Of a stretch of DNA of 64,000 nt, positions 42,330 to 54,521 are shown one piece after another. The position numbers and the translations under genes were made by a program. The number at the start of each line of letters is the position of its first letter. Position 1 is the first letter of the stretch. Under the pieces are notes generated by a model, which was not told the origin of the DNA, searched no databases, and saw nothing but the letters and a program-made list of their open reading frames with translations. The stretch is from Acinetobacter chengduensis (GTDB lineage Bacteria > Pseudomonadota > Gammaproteobacteria > Pseudomonadales > Moraxellaceae), in NCBI RefSeq assembly GCF_003664645.1, contig NZ_RCHC01000008.1:124001-188000 (forward strand), read 5' to 3'.

Positions 42330-42799
42330 AGTCCTGAAATTTCAATAATGCTGTGATGAGCAGTAAATTCGTCCGATGCTGACAGTTGCTCTAATTGGTG
42401 AAGTAACCCTTGTGCAGATGCTTCTTTCACCACCTTACATTGGGTACAAATTAAAAAAGCAGCTTGATGGCCTTCACGTGGGTGACAGCAGGGAATATAG
42501 GCATTAATCGACGTAAGACGATGAATTAAGCCTTTTTCTAATAAAAAATCTAAGGTGCGATAAACCGTTGGTGGGGCTGCTGGTCGATCTGATTCACTTT
42601 TAATTTTGGCCAATAAATCATAAGCGCCCATTGGTGCAGTCGCATTTAAAATCAGTTCCAACACTTCCTTACGCAAAGGGGTGAGGCGTGCACCAGTAGA
42701 CGCACATAATTGTTCAGCTTCAGCCAGACGTTGTGCAACGTTATGGTGGTCATGAACGCCATGTAGTGCATTGTGATGTTCGTGTGAACAAGTGCTCAT
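42302..42799 (-). CDS. zur: Zinc uptake regulator Zur (Fur family)
   Basis: From ATG 42799 the 165-residue repressor has an N-terminal His-rich stretch (SCSHEHHNALHGVHDHHN), a winged helix with LTPLRKEVLELI and PPTVYRTLDFLLEKGLIHRL (the recognition helix), and zinc sites CCHPREGHQAAFLICTQC and the terminal CQQCRLQH. It represses zinc uptake genes when zinc-bound. The frame opens at 42817, but 42799 fits better. The divergent promoter region holds a 15-bp perfect palindrome (42897-42911), the probable Zur box. Confidence 0.94.
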   Translation of the reverse strand: MSTCSHEHHNALHGVHDHHNVAQRLAEAEQLCASTGARLTPLRKEVLELILNATAPMGAYDLLAKIKSESDRPAAPPTVYRTLDFLLEKGLIHRLTSINAYIPCCHPREGHQAAFLICTQCKVVKEASAQGLLHQLEQLSASDEFTAHHSIIEISGLCQQCRLQH

Positions 42800-42896
42800 A
42801 GCTACCCTCAAGTGCAAAACTGAAAATTTAAAAAGACATTAAATCTTAACATGAAGCGCATCAACTTACGATCAGGCATAGGTATTTTTGCAATTC

Positions 42897-42911
42897 TGTT
42901 ATATTATAACA
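42897..42911. promoter_or_regulatory. Zur box between zur and znuA
   Basis: TGTTATATTATAACA is a perfect 15-bp palindrome with the TGTTATA core of gammaproteobacterial Zur sites. It lies 26 bp upstream of the znuA start and 98 bp upstream of zur, so one site can control both divergent units. Confidence 0.82.
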
Positions 42912-42936
42912 CTTCTGATTTTGTCTGGTCTCCCTC

Positions 42937-43776
42937 ATGTCCCGTTTCCTTGCATTTTGTGCAGTTGCACTCTTTAGTTCGATGAGCTGGGCTCAAGGCC
43001 TAGTGGTCTCAACACATCCAATCTATTTGATTGCAAAGGAAGTCACACAAGGCATAGAGGAGCCAACTTTACTCTTAGAAAATCAAACAGGTCATGATGT
43101 AAGCTTAACGCCAGCACACCGTAAAATTGTGCAAGATGCAGAATTGGTAATTTGGCTGGGCAAAGCGCACGAAGCCCCATTAGAGAAATTGCTCTCTAAT
43201 AATGAAAAAAGTATTGCAATACTCGATTCAGGAATTGTGACTACTTTTCCGCTACGAAACCCAAGAGGGCAGGCCTTAGCCAATACTATTGATACGCATG
43301 TTTGGTTAGAGCCAAATAACGCTGTACGTATAGGCTTTTTTATTGCAGCACTACGTTCACAGCAGAAGCCTGCCAATCGCGAAAAATATTGGGCCAATGC
43401 TCGAAATTTTGCCCACGAAATGCTTTTAAATGCGCAACGATTAAACAAAAGTTCTAAGGCACAGCCTTATTGGGCCTATCATGATGCCTATCAATACCTT
43501 GAACGCTCACTTAATTTAAAATTTTCTGGTGCGATGACGGATGATCCGCATATCGCACCAACGCTTGCACAAATCAAGTTTTTGAATGACAGCCGACCAC
43601 AAAGCAAAATGTGCCTGTTGGCGGAAGCGCACGCCAGTAAAAATCAATACCAAAAGCTGGGTGCGACTGTGTTTGAGGCTGTGGACGAAAGCATGGCGGG
43701 TCAAGATGATTTCTTGGTTGCATGGAAACAATTGGCAGAACAAACTCAAAATTGTGTGTTAAATGCGCGAAAATGA
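42937..43776 (+). CDS. znuA: Zinc ABC transporter substrate-binding protein ZnuA
   Basis: The 279-residue protein has a Sec signal peptide (cleaved near SMSWAQG) and the cluster A-I metal-binding fold: STHPIYLIAKEVTQGIEEP, then the ligand His in ENQTGHDVSLTP, and DTHVWLEPNNAVR. A long His/Asp-rich loop, common in ZnuA, is missing. HDAYQYLERSLNL holds another ligand His. It captures Zn2+ in the periplasm for ZnuBC. The gene is divergent from zur and under the Zur box. Confidence 0.92.
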   Translation: MSRFLAFCAVALFSSMSWAQGLVVSTHPIYLIAKEVTQGIEEPTLLLENQTGHDVSLTPAHRKIVQDAELVIWLGKAHEAPLEKLLSNNEKSIAILDSGIVTTFPLRNPRGQALANTIDTHVWLEPNNAVRIGFFIAALRSQQKPANREKYWANARNFAHEMLLNAQRLNKSSKAQPYWAYHDAYQYLERSLNLKFSGAMTDDPHIAPTLAQIKFLNDSRPQSKMCLLAEAHASKNQYQKLGATVFEAVDESMAGQDDFLVAWKQLAEQTQNCVLNARK

Positions 43777-43854
43777 TGCAAAAAATAATCAGTTATTGAT
43801 TAGATTAAAAGCGGTTTATTGATTGAAAAAAACCAGACTTAGGTCGGGAAAAGA

Positions 43855-43883
43855 TTGCATGTTCAAGGGTGTAACTCTATAAT
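43855..43883 (+). promoter_or_regulatory. Promoter of the ATP synthase operon
   Basis: TTGCAT (43855-43860) and TATAAT (43878-43883) are 17 bp apart, an excellent sigma70 match, with 63 bp of leader before atpI. The leader has no obvious terminator. Confidence 0.82.
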
Positions 43884-43946
43884 GCCTGCGATTAAAAATA
43901 ATCATCAGCTAAACTTGTCAAGCATAATTGCTGTGAGTGTACAAAA

Positions 43947-44345
43947 ATGAGCCGAACTAGTCGCTTGATTGATCGACGATTAGCGAAAGCTTTAGTCATC
44001 TTGCAAGCAGTAATGATTCCTGTTTCAGCCTTGATTGGGTGGGTCCTCAAAGACTCTACTGCGGCATTGAGTGCAGCCTTGGGTGCACTGGTCTGCTGGC
44101 TGGCAAGTTGCTACTTTACGTGGCAGTCCTTTAGAGCCGCCGGCGCCCGCGCAACCAAGCAGGTGCTGTCCAACATGTATCGTGGCATGATGGGCAAGTT
44201 TGCAATAGTGATTGTTGGATTCATTTTGATTTTGAGCAATGTAAAGCCACTGTCACCGGCTGCGTTGTTTTGTGGTTTTATCCTCGTTCAAGCCATGTCG
44301 TGGGTTGCGCCTTTTTGGGCGTCACGTCTACAGAAACGAGTTTAA
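43947..44345 (+). CDS. atpI: ATP synthase subunit I (AtpI)
   Basis: The 132-residue membrane protein opens the atp operon and has four hydrophobic segments (about 14-36, 42-63, 85-103, 108-127) with a basic N-terminus RTSRLIDRRLAKALVILQA. AtpI assists c-ring assembly and possibly Mg2+ uptake for the F-type ATPase and is not part of the final enzyme. The order atpIBEFHAGDC that follows is standard. Confidence 0.88.
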   Translation: MSRTSRLIDRRLAKALVILQAVMIPVSALIGWVLKDSTAALSAALGALVCWLASCYFTWQSFRAAGARATKQVLSNMYRGMMGKFAIVIVGFILILSNVKPLSPAALFCGFILVQAMSWVAPFWASRLQKRV

Positions 44346-44446
44346 GCGCAGTAGAAATTGAAAAGTTTTTTCAGGAATTAACGAGATATCAGGCAGCACG
44401 CGATATTCGTTACTTCCATTAGTTTTTTGACATTGACCAGGTGTGA

Positions 44447-45325
<879 letters not shown>

Positions 45326-45399
45326 TGGTATTGCCTGACTATCGAAGATAGTTAGGCGCACAATTTTTTATTTTAATTTGGTATAAACCTAACCTCTGA

Positions 45400-45654
<255 letters not shown>

Positions 45655-45692
45655 TCAGCTTAATTCCTAAATTAAACTATTGAGGAATAGCA

Positions 45693-46163
45693 ATGAATAT
45701 CAACCTCACATTGATTGGCCAAGCGATTGCATTTGCGATTTTTGTCGCATTCTGCATGAAGTTTGTATGGCCACCACTAATCAATGCGATTAGTGAGCGT
45801 CAGCGTAAAATCGCTGATGGCTTAAATGCTGCTGAAAAAGCGAAAGCTGATCTTGCGGATGCGCAAGCTCAAGTAAAAGCTGAATTAGACGCGGCTAAAG
45901 CACAAGCGGCTCAATTGATCGAACAAGCGAACCGTCGCGCTGCGCAATTGGTAGAAGAAGCTCGCACTCAAGCATCTGCTGAAGGTGAACGTATTCGTCA
46001 ACAAGCTAAAGAAGCTGTTGATACAGATATCAATGCTGCACGCGAAGAATTACGTCAACATGTTGCTGCTCTTGCAGTTTCTGGTGCAGAGAAAATTCTG
46101 AACCAACAAGTTGATGCAGAAGCTCACAATGCCATGCTGACTCAGCTGGCTGCTAAACTTTAA
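45693..46163 (+). CDS. atpF: ATP synthase F0 subunit b
   Basis: The 156-residue protein has one N-terminal membrane helix (about 5-27, [20 protein letters not shown]), then a long charged coiled coil ([20 protein letters not shown] and so on). It forms the peripheral stalk dimer. TGAGGAATAGC precedes the ATG. Confidence 0.95.
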   Translation: MNINLTLIGQAIAFAIFVAFCMKFVWPPLINAISERQRKIADGLNAAEKAKADLADAQAQVKAELDAAKAQAAQLIEQANRRAAQLVEEARTQASAEGERIRQQAKEAVDTDINAAREELRQHVAALAVSGAEKILNQQVDAEAHNAMLTQLAAKL

Positions 46164-46175
46164 GAGAGGCAGATT

Positions 46176-46712
46176 ATGGCTGAACTCTTGACGTTGGCAC
46201 GCCCATATGCAAAAGCAGCATTTGCTTACGCATCTGAGCAAAATGCAGCTGACTCATGGTCAACTGCGCTTGAATTGCTCAGTGCTACAGTACAAGACGA
46301 AGCATTTTCAGCTTACTTAAATCGTCCTGAGCTTACTCCTGCAGAGCAGGTGTCTGTTTTGGCAAAAGTTTTAGGTGAAGACCAAACTGCAGCAGTGTCA
46401 AACTTTTTGACATTGCTTGCTGAAAACAACCGTTTGGTACTTCTTCCTGAGATTGCTGCGGAATTTGAACAGCTCAAATCACAGAATAACAATACTGTGG
46501 ATGTTGTGATTGAATCAGCATTCCCATTGACTTCTGTACAGGAACAATTACTTACACATGCATTAGAGAAGAAATTCGAAGCTGCAGTAAATGTAACTGT
46601 TGAAGTAAAACCAGAGTTAATTGCTGGTGTAGTTATTCGTGCAGGCGACCAAGTGATAGATGATTCTGCGCTTAATAAGCTTGAAAAAATGCGGACTCGT
46701 CTTCTAGCGTAA
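46176..46712 (+). CDS. atpH: ATP synthase F1 subunit delta
   Basis: The 178-residue protein starts [19 protein letters not shown], the conserved delta (OSCP) N-terminal block, and ends [21 protein letters not shown]. It links the peripheral stalk to the F1 head. It starts 12 bp after atpF with GAGAGGCAG as the ribosome site. Confidence 0.96.
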   Translation: MAELLTLARPYAKAAFAYASEQNAADSWSTALELLSATVQDEAFSAYLNRPELTPAEQVSVLAKVLGEDQTAAVSNFLTLLAENNRLVLLPEIAAEFEQLKSQNNNTVDVVIESAFPLTSVQEQLLTHALEKKFEAAVNVTVEVKPELIAGVVIRAGDQVIDDSALNKLEKMRTRLLA

Positions 46713-46772
46713 TTATTTTAAAAATTACTGCGTAAGAAGACTGAACTTACATAAAGATTGAGGTATAGCGCA

Positions 46773-48317
46773 ATGCAACAACTGAATCCATCCGAGATCA
46801 GTGCGCTCATTAAACAGCGTATCGGCGATCTGGACACCAGCGCAACCGCTAAAAACGAAGGTACCATTGTTATGGTATCTGACGGTATTGTGCGCATTCA
46901 CGGTCTTGCTGATGCAATGTACGGTGAAATGATCGAATTCGACGGCGGCCTTTACGGTATGGCACTGAACCTAGAACAGGATTCAGTGGGCGTCGTTGTT
47001 TTAGGTAACTACTTAAGCCTTCAAGAAGGTCAAAAAGCTCGTTGCACAGGTCGTGTATTAGAAGTTCCGGTTGGTCCAGAACTTTTAGGCCGTGTAGTAG
47101 ATGCTTTGGGTAACCCAATTGACGGTAAAGGCCCTATCGATGCTAAATTAACTGATGCTGTTGAAAAAGTAGCACCAGGCGTAATTTGGCGTCAATCAGT
47201 GGATGAACCTGTACAAACTGGTTATAAATCAGTAGATACAATGATTCCAGTAGGCCGTGGTCAACGTGAGTTGATCATTGGTGACCGTCAAACTGGTAAA
47301 ACAGCGATGGCGATCGATGCGATTATCGCTCAGAAAAACTCTGGCATTAAATGTGTATACGTAGCAGTTGGTCAAAAACAATCAACTATCGCTAACGTTG
47401 TACGCAAGCTAGAAGAAACTGGCGCTATGGCGTATACAACTGTTGTAGCAGCAGCGGCAGCGGATCCAGCAGCAATGCTTTTCCTTGCTCCGTACTCAGG
47501 CTGTACAATGGGCGAATACTTCCGTGATCGCGGTGAAGACGCTTTGATTATTTACGATGATTTGTCTAAGCAAGCTGTTGCTTACCGTCAAATTTCATTG
47601 TTATTACGTCGTCCACCAGGTCGTGAAGCTTACCCAGGTGACGTATTCTATCTTCACTCTCGTCTTCTTGAACGTGCTTCGCGCGTTTCTGCTGACTACG
47701 TTGAGAAATTCACGAATGGTGAAGTTAAAGGCCAAACTGGTTCTTTGACTGCATTGCCAATCATTGAAACTCAAGCGGGTGACGTATCTGCATTCGTACC
47801 AACGAACGTAATTTCGATTACTGATGGTCAGATCTTCCTTGAAACATCATTATTCAACGCAGGTATTCGTCCTGCTGTGAACGCGGGTATCTCTGTATCT
47901 CGTGTTGGTGGTTCTGCGCAAACTAAGATCATCAAAAAATTGTCTGGTGGTATCCGTACCGCTTTGGCTCAATATCGTGAATTAGCAGCGTTTGCTCAGT
48001 TTGCTTCTGACCTTGATGAAGCAACTCGTAAGCAATTAGAACACGGTCAACGCGTAACTGAATTAATGAAGCAAAAACAATATGCTCCATATTCAATCGC
48101 TGACCAAGCTGTTTCAATTTATGCATCTAACGAAGGCTACATGGCTGACGTAGAAGTGAAGAAAATCGTTGCATTTGATGCTGCGCTTATTTCTTACTTC
48201 CGTTCAGAAAATGCTGCTTTGATGCAAAAAATTGACGAGACTGGCGCATTCGATAAAGAAATCGAAGCGGCAATCAAAGCTGGTGTTGAAAGCTTCAAAG
48301 CGACTCAAACTTACTAA
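46773..48317 (+). CDS. atpA: ATP synthase F1 subunit alpha
   Basis: The 514-residue subunit has the P-loop [11 protein letters not shown], the [18 protein letters not shown] block (here [17 protein letters not shown]) and the arginine finger region [11 protein letters not shown]. It forms the alpha3beta3 hexamer and its nucleotide sites are non-catalytic. A TTG at 46758 is in frame, but ATG 46773 with the GAGGTATAGC site gives the family start [14 protein letters not shown]. Confidence 0.97.
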   Translation: MQQLNPSEISALIKQRIGDLDTSATAKNEGTIVMVSDGIVRIHGLADAMYGEMIEFDGGLYGMALNLEQDSVGVVVLGNYLSLQEGQKARCTGRVLEVPVGPELLGRVVDALGNPIDGKGPIDAKLTDAVEKVAPGVIWRQSVDEPVQTGYKSVDTMIPVGRGQRELIIGDRQTGKTAMAIDAIIAQKNSGIKCVYVAVGQKQSTIANVVRKLEETGAMAYTTVVAAAAADPAAMLFLAPYSGCTMGEYFRDRGEDALIIYDDLSKQAVAYRQISLLLRRPPGREAYPGDVFYLHSRLLERASRVSADYVEKFTNGEVKGQTGSLTALPIIETQAGDVSAFVPTNVISITDGQIFLETSLFNAGIRPAVNAGISVSRVGGSAQTKIIKKLSGGIRTALAQYRELAAFAQFASDLDEATRKQLEHGQRVTELMKQKQYAPYSIADQAVSIYASNEGYMADVEVKKIVAFDAALISYFRSENAALMQKIDETGAFDKEIEAAIKAGVESFKATQTY

Positions 48318-48404
48318 GTTCAACTGTGTTGAATTTAGTGTTGGTTTGGTTCACGGATCAACCTTCGGAAGCTCGAAAGGGCTTTCGAATACTAGGTTAA
48401 GCGT

Positions 48405-49274
48405 ATGGCAAATTTAAAAGAAATTCGCGCCAAAGTAGCTAGTATCAAAAGCACGCAGAAAATTACTCGCGCGATGCAGATGGTAGCAGCTTCTAAGATG
48501 CGTCGTGCGCAAGAGCGCATGGCTCAAGGCCGTCCGTATGCCGAAAATATGCACCGTGTAATTGCTCATTTGGTTCAAGCGAATCCTGAATACAAACACC
48601 GTTATATGGTTGAACGCCCTGTTAAGCGCGTTGGCTATATTATCGTGTCTTCAGATCGTGGCCTTGCTGGTGGTTTGAACATTAACTTGTTCAAGAAAGT
48701 GGTAAAACACGTTCAACAGCAACAAGAGCAGTCAATTGAAGTTCAATTTGCTTTGATTGGTCAAAAAGCGGTTTCGTTTTTTAAAAACTACGGCGGTAAA
48801 GTGCTGGGTGCAACTACAAACGTAGGTGACGCGCCAGCGCTTGAACAGTTAACTGGTTCTGTACAAGTGATGTTGGATGCTTTTGATAAAGGCGAGTTAG
48901 ATCGTATTTATCTAGTGTCAAACGGCTTTGTCAATGCCATGACTCAAAATCAAAAAATCGAACAGCTTGTTCCTTTAGCAGCTGCTGAGGAAAGCGAAGG
49001 TCTAAACCGTCAATACGGTTGGGACTACTTATATGAACCAGAAGCAGAAGAACTGCTCAATGGTTTATTGGTTCGCTATATTGAGTCTATGGTTTATCAA
49101 GGCGTGATTGAAAACATCGCGTGTGAGCAGTCTGCGCGTATGGTTGCAATGAAAGCTGCAACTGATAACGCGGGTGACCTCATTAAGAGCCTGCAACTTA
49201 TTTATAACAAGCTGCGTCAAGCCGCGATTACTCAGGAAATTTCTGAGATCGTTGGTGGTGCCGCTGCCGTTTAA
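48405..49274 (+). CDS. atpG: ATP synthase F1 subunit gamma
   Basis: The 289-residue central shaft subunit starts [20 protein letters not shown] and ends with [21 protein letters not shown], the conserved gamma terminal blocks. [15 protein letters not shown] is another signature. An 87-bp gap after atpA is unusually long for this operon and contains a small AAGGGCTTTCG hairpin. Confidence 0.96.
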   Translation: MANLKEIRAKVASIKSTQKITRAMQMVAASKMRRAQERMAQGRPYAENMHRVIAHLVQANPEYKHRYMVERPVKRVGYIIVSSDRGLAGGLNINLFKKVVKHVQQQQEQSIEVQFALIGQKAVSFFKNYGGKVLGATTNVGDAPALEQLTGSVQVMLDAFDKGELDRIYLVSNGFVNAMTQNQKIEQLVPLAAAEESEGLNRQYGWDYLYEPEAEELLNGLLVRYIESMVYQGVIENIACEQSARMVAMKAATDNAGDLIKSLQLIYNKLRQAAITQEISEIVGGAAAV

Positions 49275-49285
49275 CATTATTTTGA

Positions 49286-50695
<1,410 letters not shown>

Positions 50696-50721
50696 TTAGT
50701 TACCTAATTTAGGAGATTCTC

Positions 50722-51141
50722 ATGTCAACTATGCAATGTGACGTTGTAAGTGTAAAAGAGTCTTTATACTCTGGCACTGTAACTATGCTAATTGCTAAAG
50801 GTGCTGGTGGTGAGTTGGGTATTATGCCTGGCCACGCGCCACTAGTAACTTTGCTTAAGCCGGGCGCGATCCGCGTTCTGCTTGAAAATGGTACAGAAGA
50901 ATTAATCTATGTATCAGGTGGTGTACTTGAGGTTCAACCGCATGTCGTTACGGTTCTTGCAGATACTGCAGTCCGTGCCGAAAACTTAGATGAAGCTGCA
51001 ATTATTGAAGCACGTAAAAATGCTGAACAATTGTTAGCAAATCAAAAGAGCGATTTGGACGCTGCTGCTGCTTTGGCTGCTCTTGCAGAAACTGCTGCTC
51101 AGTTGGAAACCATCCGCAAAATCAAAAACCGCGCTCAATAA
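50722..51141 (+). CDS. atpC: ATP synthase F1 subunit epsilon
   Basis: The 139-residue subunit has the N-terminal beta-sandwich (CDVVSVKESLYSGTVTMLIA, GELGIMPGHAPLVTLLKPG) and a C-terminal helical hairpin with the Ala-rich stretch DAAAALAALAETAAQLE, which can inhibit ATP hydrolysis. It closes the operon and a terminator follows 20 bp later. Confidence 0.96.
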   Translation: MSTMQCDVVSVKESLYSGTVTMLIAKGAGGELGIMPGHAPLVTLLKPGAIRVLLENGTEELIYVSGGVLEVQPHVVTVLADTAVRAENLDEAAIIEARKNAEQLLANQKSDLDAAAALAALAETAAQLETIRKIKNRAQ

Positions 51142-51159
51142 GAGACGGTTTGAGATTGA

Positions 51160-51186
51160 AAAACCACCCGAAAGGGTGGTTTTTTT
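51160..51186 (+). terminator. Terminator of the ATP synthase operon
   Basis: AAAACCACCC and GGGTGGTTTT pair around GAAA, followed by T. It is about 18 bp after the atpC stop and before the unrelated DUF4145 gene. Confidence 0.92.
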
Positions 51187-51214
51187 ATATAAAATTTAAG
51201 AAAAAGGAGGGAAT

Positions 51215-51907
51215 ATGAGAGTTTATGTAGATAAAAATAGTAATGTAGTAGTAAATGAGACAGAAATATTTGATCAATGCCTTTGTATAAAATGTAAAAT
51301 TGAAATCAAACAGAATGTTATTGTTAATATTGCAAATAGTGAAAACTATGGAGATTTTCAACTTTACAAGAATTATAAAATTTTAAAGTGTATTAATTGT
51401 GATTCAATTACTTATAAAAACGAAGTTGTTAATTCAGAAGAGGTTTTTCAAATAGGTGAGGAGTATGACGGCACTCCTATTTATGAAGATAATGCACAAA
51501 TTCAATTATATCCAATACGAGATGAAGAAACAGCTTTTTCAAAAGAGTTTGAAAAAATTTTGCCTAAAGAAATTTATTTGACGTATGAAGAAGTAATTAT
51601 TGCTTTAAATAATAAGATGCCTTTATTAACAGCATTAGGTTTAAGAACACTTTTGGAACAAATAATTAAGTATTTTGGAAACTCTGATGATTTGGGGGTT
51701 ATTTTAAATCAGTTTGAACAAGATGGGTTTATCTCAACTAAGCAAAGAGGGTTACTTGATGATATACGTTATTTAGGTAATGATGCAGCACATCGAGCTG
51801 ACAGTAAGTCGAGAAAAGATCTAATTCTCCATTTGAAGGTTTTAGAAAATTTGATTCATCAACTTTTTGTATATTATAAATTGGAGGATGGTGTCTCAAA
51901 AAAGTAG
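51215..51907 (+). CDS. DUF4145-like HEPN-superfamily protein
   Basis: The 230-residue protein has an N-terminal zinc-ribbon-like set of Cys (QCLCIKC and LKCINCDS) and a C-terminal helical domain with LGLRTLLEQIIKYFG, then LDDIRYLGNDAAHRAD. The R-X7-H pattern with GN is typical of DUF4145, a HEPN-related family often seen in defence loci. AAGGAGG is four bases upstream of the ATG. The gene is much more AT-rich than the ATP synthase genes and sits alone behind their terminator, suggesting acquisition. No partner gene is recognised. Confidence 0.72.
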   Translation: MRVYVDKNSNVVVNETEIFDQCLCIKCKIEIKQNVIVNIANSENYGDFQLYKNYKILKCINCDSITYKNEVVNSEEVFQIGEEYDGTPIYEDNAQIQLYPIRDEETAFSKEFEKILPKEIYLTYEEVIIALNNKMPLLTALGLRTLLEQIIKYFGNSDDLGVILNQFEQDGFISTKQRGLLDDIRYLGNDAAHRADSKSRKDLILHLKVLENLIHQLFVYYKLEDGVSKK

Positions 51908-52134
51908 TAAAGGGTATTAGATTAAAACGATCTCCAAGACACCCTATACCCATAGTACGAGAAACGACACATAAAAGAAAACCCAAAAAAATACTTTAAG
52001 TATTTAAAATTGAGGAGTAATGAAAATACCTTATTTTTATTAATTTAAATTAAGGATGTGCTATCTAAAGTTGTATGTATTTTATCCATAATTTTTCTTA
52101 ATCTATCACAATATTATTTGCTGGTTTCAATTCT

Positions 52135-52440
52135 ATGCACCTCATTGCCTATGAACCACATTTTTGGGAACTTTATCGCGACGACACTCATTATTATCTC
52201 AGTATTGCGGTGGATATGAGCTCCGTGGTGTCCTGCTGGGATTTAGTTCTAAACCAAGATGAAGTACAAGCGTATGAACATCGTGGTCGTGCGAGTATTC
52301 AGGAATTAGCAAAGCTAATGATTGAGCAAGCCTACAAAGGCGATTTCAGCAATATGGAAAGCCGTTTAGCGAAACCGTATGAGCGCCATGCCATGCAAAG
52401 CGCATATAAAACTTGGCAGGACAGCCAAAAAGTAGATTAA
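52135..52440 (+). CDS. Conserved small protein, function unknown
   Basis: A 101-residue protein beginning HLIAYEPHFWELYRDDTHYYLS with a compact alpha/beta pattern: a strand-rich first half and a helical second half with ASIQELAKLMIEQAYKGDFSNME. I cannot name the family. No signal peptide or membrane segment is seen. It overlaps the convergent kinase-like gene by 4 bp. Its GC is like the chromosome background. No strong ribosome site precedes the ATG. Confidence 0.65.
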   Translation: MHLIAYEPHFWELYRDDTHYYLSIAVDMSSVVSCWDLVLNQDEVQAYEHRGRASIQELAKLMIEQAYKGDFSNMESRLAKPYERHAMQSAYKTWQDSQKVD

Positions 52441-52880
52441 TCTAATATCGGTAAAATAGAAAACTCACCTTGAGCGATAATTTTGACTTTAAAAATTTCC
52501 GTAAAGCCTTCATTGCACTGTGGAACTTGAATTTTTTTATAGGTTGCTCGGACGCCAGCTTCAGGAATATTGGCTTTACCTTGGCGCAGACGGTTACGCG
52601 CTAAAGTACTATCCAAATCCGTTTCAAAATAATAAGCAATCACTTCAAACCCTGCATCAATTGCACGTTGAATATAGCGTGCCCGAGATTCACGGTCGGG
52701 GTTGGTATTGTCGATCACTAGTTTAGTTTTTGAGGCCAAAGCAGCTTCAAATAATATATTTTCACGATGACGTGTTTTTAACATATCCAAATTTAGGCGC
52801 AAATGAGTGGTATAAAAATACTGTTTATAGAACGTCGATTTGCCTGAAGCCTGAACGCCAGAAAAAATAATCAGTTGCAT
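52437..52880 (-). CDS. P-loop kinase (polynucleotide kinase-like)
   Basis: The 147-residue protein has Walker A GVQASGKST at residues 8-16 and a DNTNPDRESRARYI segment, as in the T4 Pnk/zeta-toxin-like P-loop kinases (AAA_33), with the lid region ARNRLRQGKANIPEAG. The substrate may be a nucleic acid end or a small metabolite. The gene is single and convergent with the small protein at 52135. Confidence 0.8.
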   Translation of the reverse strand: MQLIIFSGVQASGKSTFYKQYFYTTHLRLNLDMLKTRHRENILFEAALASKTKLVIDNTNPDRESRARYIQRAIDAGFEVIAYYFETDLDSTLARNRLRQGKANIPEAGVRATYKKIQVPQCNEGFTEIFKVKIIAQGEFSILPILD

Positions 52881-53034
52881 GTAAATTTATACTTATCATG
52901 GGTTTGAAACATCATTAAAGCATGTCGCCATGTATTCAGCAATTTTCCAAATAACCCAGTGATATGTTGCTTAATTAATGTAGGAATCAGCTACAATTTG
53001 CGTCATTGACCACTTTATAACGAAGAATAAAACC

Positions 53035-53904
53035 ATGCAGCAGATCCAAGGTGTATCGCTAAAAAAATTTCCAAACAGTGAATTGGAATATCTGTCTATT
53101 TCTAATCAATATTGCGATGCCAAAATTGCCTTACAGGGCGGGCAGATTCTCGAATTTTATTCCAAAGTGGCGCAGCGTCCATTACTTTGGTTGTCGGACT
53201 TAAATGGCTATCAAGCAGAAAAAGCGATTCGAGGCGGTATTCCACTGTGCTTTCCTTGGTTTGGTGCACATGCTTCACAAGCGGATTTACCTGCACATGG
53301 TTTTGCGCGAAATTTGATTTGGCACTGTGACCAAATTAAGCAAGATGAGACAGGTCATTATATTCATTTGAGCTTAACTGACAGTGAAAAGACAAGAAAA
53401 TATTGGAATTATGCATTTAACTTACAAATGAAGATTCACTGTGGAAAGAATTTAGAGTTAATATTTAAATTGCAAAATACAGATGAAAAAAGTTTTGAGT
53501 TTGGTTTTGCATGGCATAGTTATTTCCCAGCACATACGATGCAGGCAAGAATTATAGGCCTGAATGGACTCGATTATATTGATCAGTTGGATCAAAATAA
53601 AATTAAGCAACAGGCAGAAGCTGAAATTACATTTGATGCAGAATTAGATCGAATTTATTCGCATACGGCAGGGCAGTTTGTATTACAACAAGGCAATGAA
53701 CAATCTATTTGCATTGCAAGTTCTGCAAAAAGCGCAGTCATTTGGAATCCTTGGGTTGATAAAGCAAAACGTATGGCCGATGTGGCAGATGAGGCATGGC
53801 GTGATTTTGTCTGTGTTGAATGTGGTCAGATTGCATCCGCAACCCAAAGTTTAAATGCTGGTGACAGTATTCAGTTTGAACTTAAAATCAGAGATGAATC
53901 ATAA
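53035..53904 (+). CDS. D-hexose-6-phosphate mutarotase (YeaD-like)
   Basis: The 289-residue beta-sandwich protein matches the YeaD/aldose-1-epimerase family. Conserved pieces are RGGIPLCFPWFGAH (ligand-binding), HGFARNLIW, FGFAWHSYFPA and VIWNPWVDKAKRMADV. The catalytic Glu should lie in FVCVECGQIA. It interconverts alpha and beta anomers of hexose 6-phosphates. A hairpin (53965-53996) follows. Confidence 0.88.
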   Translation: MQQIQGVSLKKFPNSELEYLSISNQYCDAKIALQGGQILEFYSKVAQRPLLWLSDLNGYQAEKAIRGGIPLCFPWFGAHASQADLPAHGFARNLIWHCDQIKQDETGHYIHLSLTDSEKTRKYWNYAFNLQMKIHCGKNLELIFKLQNTDEKSFEFGFAWHSYFPAHTMQARIIGLNGLDYIDQLDQNKIKQQAEAEITFDAELDRIYSHTAGQFVLQQGNEQSICIASSAKSAVIWNPWVDKAKRMADVADEAWRDFVCVECGQIASATQSLNAGDSIQFELKIRDES

Positions 53905-53964
53905 AATAAGAGCCAAAACTATTGGGTCTATTTGGTTTAATTATATAAGATCTTTGCTTGTGAT

Positions 53965-53996
53965 ATGACCTTGATGATTTTGTCATCTAGGTCATT
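53965..53996 (+). terminator. Terminator-like hairpin after the mutarotase gene
   Basis: ATGACCTTGATGA and TCATCTAGGTCAT pair with one T-T mismatch around TTTTG, ending in TTTTAC. It probably marks the end of the mutarotase transcript. Confidence 0.6.
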
Positions 53997-54044
53997 TTAC
54001 CTACTGATCGCATGTTAATGATTTAAATAAAATAGAATAACAAT

Positions 54045-54521
54045 ATGAAAATATCTACTTGTAAATTTTTAATTAGCTTGGTGATTTGTGCTTTATTGAG
54101 TGCTTGTCAAACTGCGCAGTATGTAACAAAACCAAATTATCCAACTGAAGCATCTTTGGTGGCCAACGCCTATGAAAATGGGCTGAGTGCAGAGTTAGAT
54201 TTGCCTTATTTGCAAGCTTACTTTAACTTAAAGCAAGCCTACCAACGTTGCGTGGCATTTAGCACAGACCAAACTTTAGTATTTACAGATAATCGCTTAG
54301 AGCAAGAGATTGAATTAGGAACACTATTTGCCAAAACAGAGCATGGTGAGTTTCTACAAAAAACCTTGGTTGAAGGCTTAGGGCAAAATAAAACCCGTAT
54401 CAGTCTATTTTTGCCCAAACAATATAAGTTTGCCAAACAGCGTTTTAAGCAGGATGTATTACGGGCTTTAGGTCAAGATTCAGCCTGTAATTTGGGGGTG
54501 GTCATTCCCATTGAAAGTTAA
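54045..54521 (+). CDS. Lipoprotein of unknown function
   Basis: The 158-residue product has a signal sequence ending in the lipobox LLSAC (Cys about 21). The mature part has DLPYLQAYFNLKQAYQRCVAF and a C-terminal region with FLPKQYKFAKQRFKQDVLRAL, giving a predicted alpha/beta domain with two Cys. Such lipoproteins are frequent in Acinetobacter without known role. It converges on the second pirin gene with a 4-bp overlap of the stops. Confidence 0.75.
   Translation: MKISTCKFLISLVICALLSACQTAQYVTKPNYPTEASLVANAYENGLSAELDLPYLQAYFNLKQAYQRCVAFSTDQTLVFTDNRLEQEIELGTLFAKTEHGEFLQKTLVEGLGQNKTRISLFLPKQYKFAKQRFKQDVLRALGQDSACNLGVVIPIES

Noticed and set aside
46758..46772. AtpA start at TTG 46758
   Set aside because: ATG 46773 with a better ribosome site matches all AtpA proteins.
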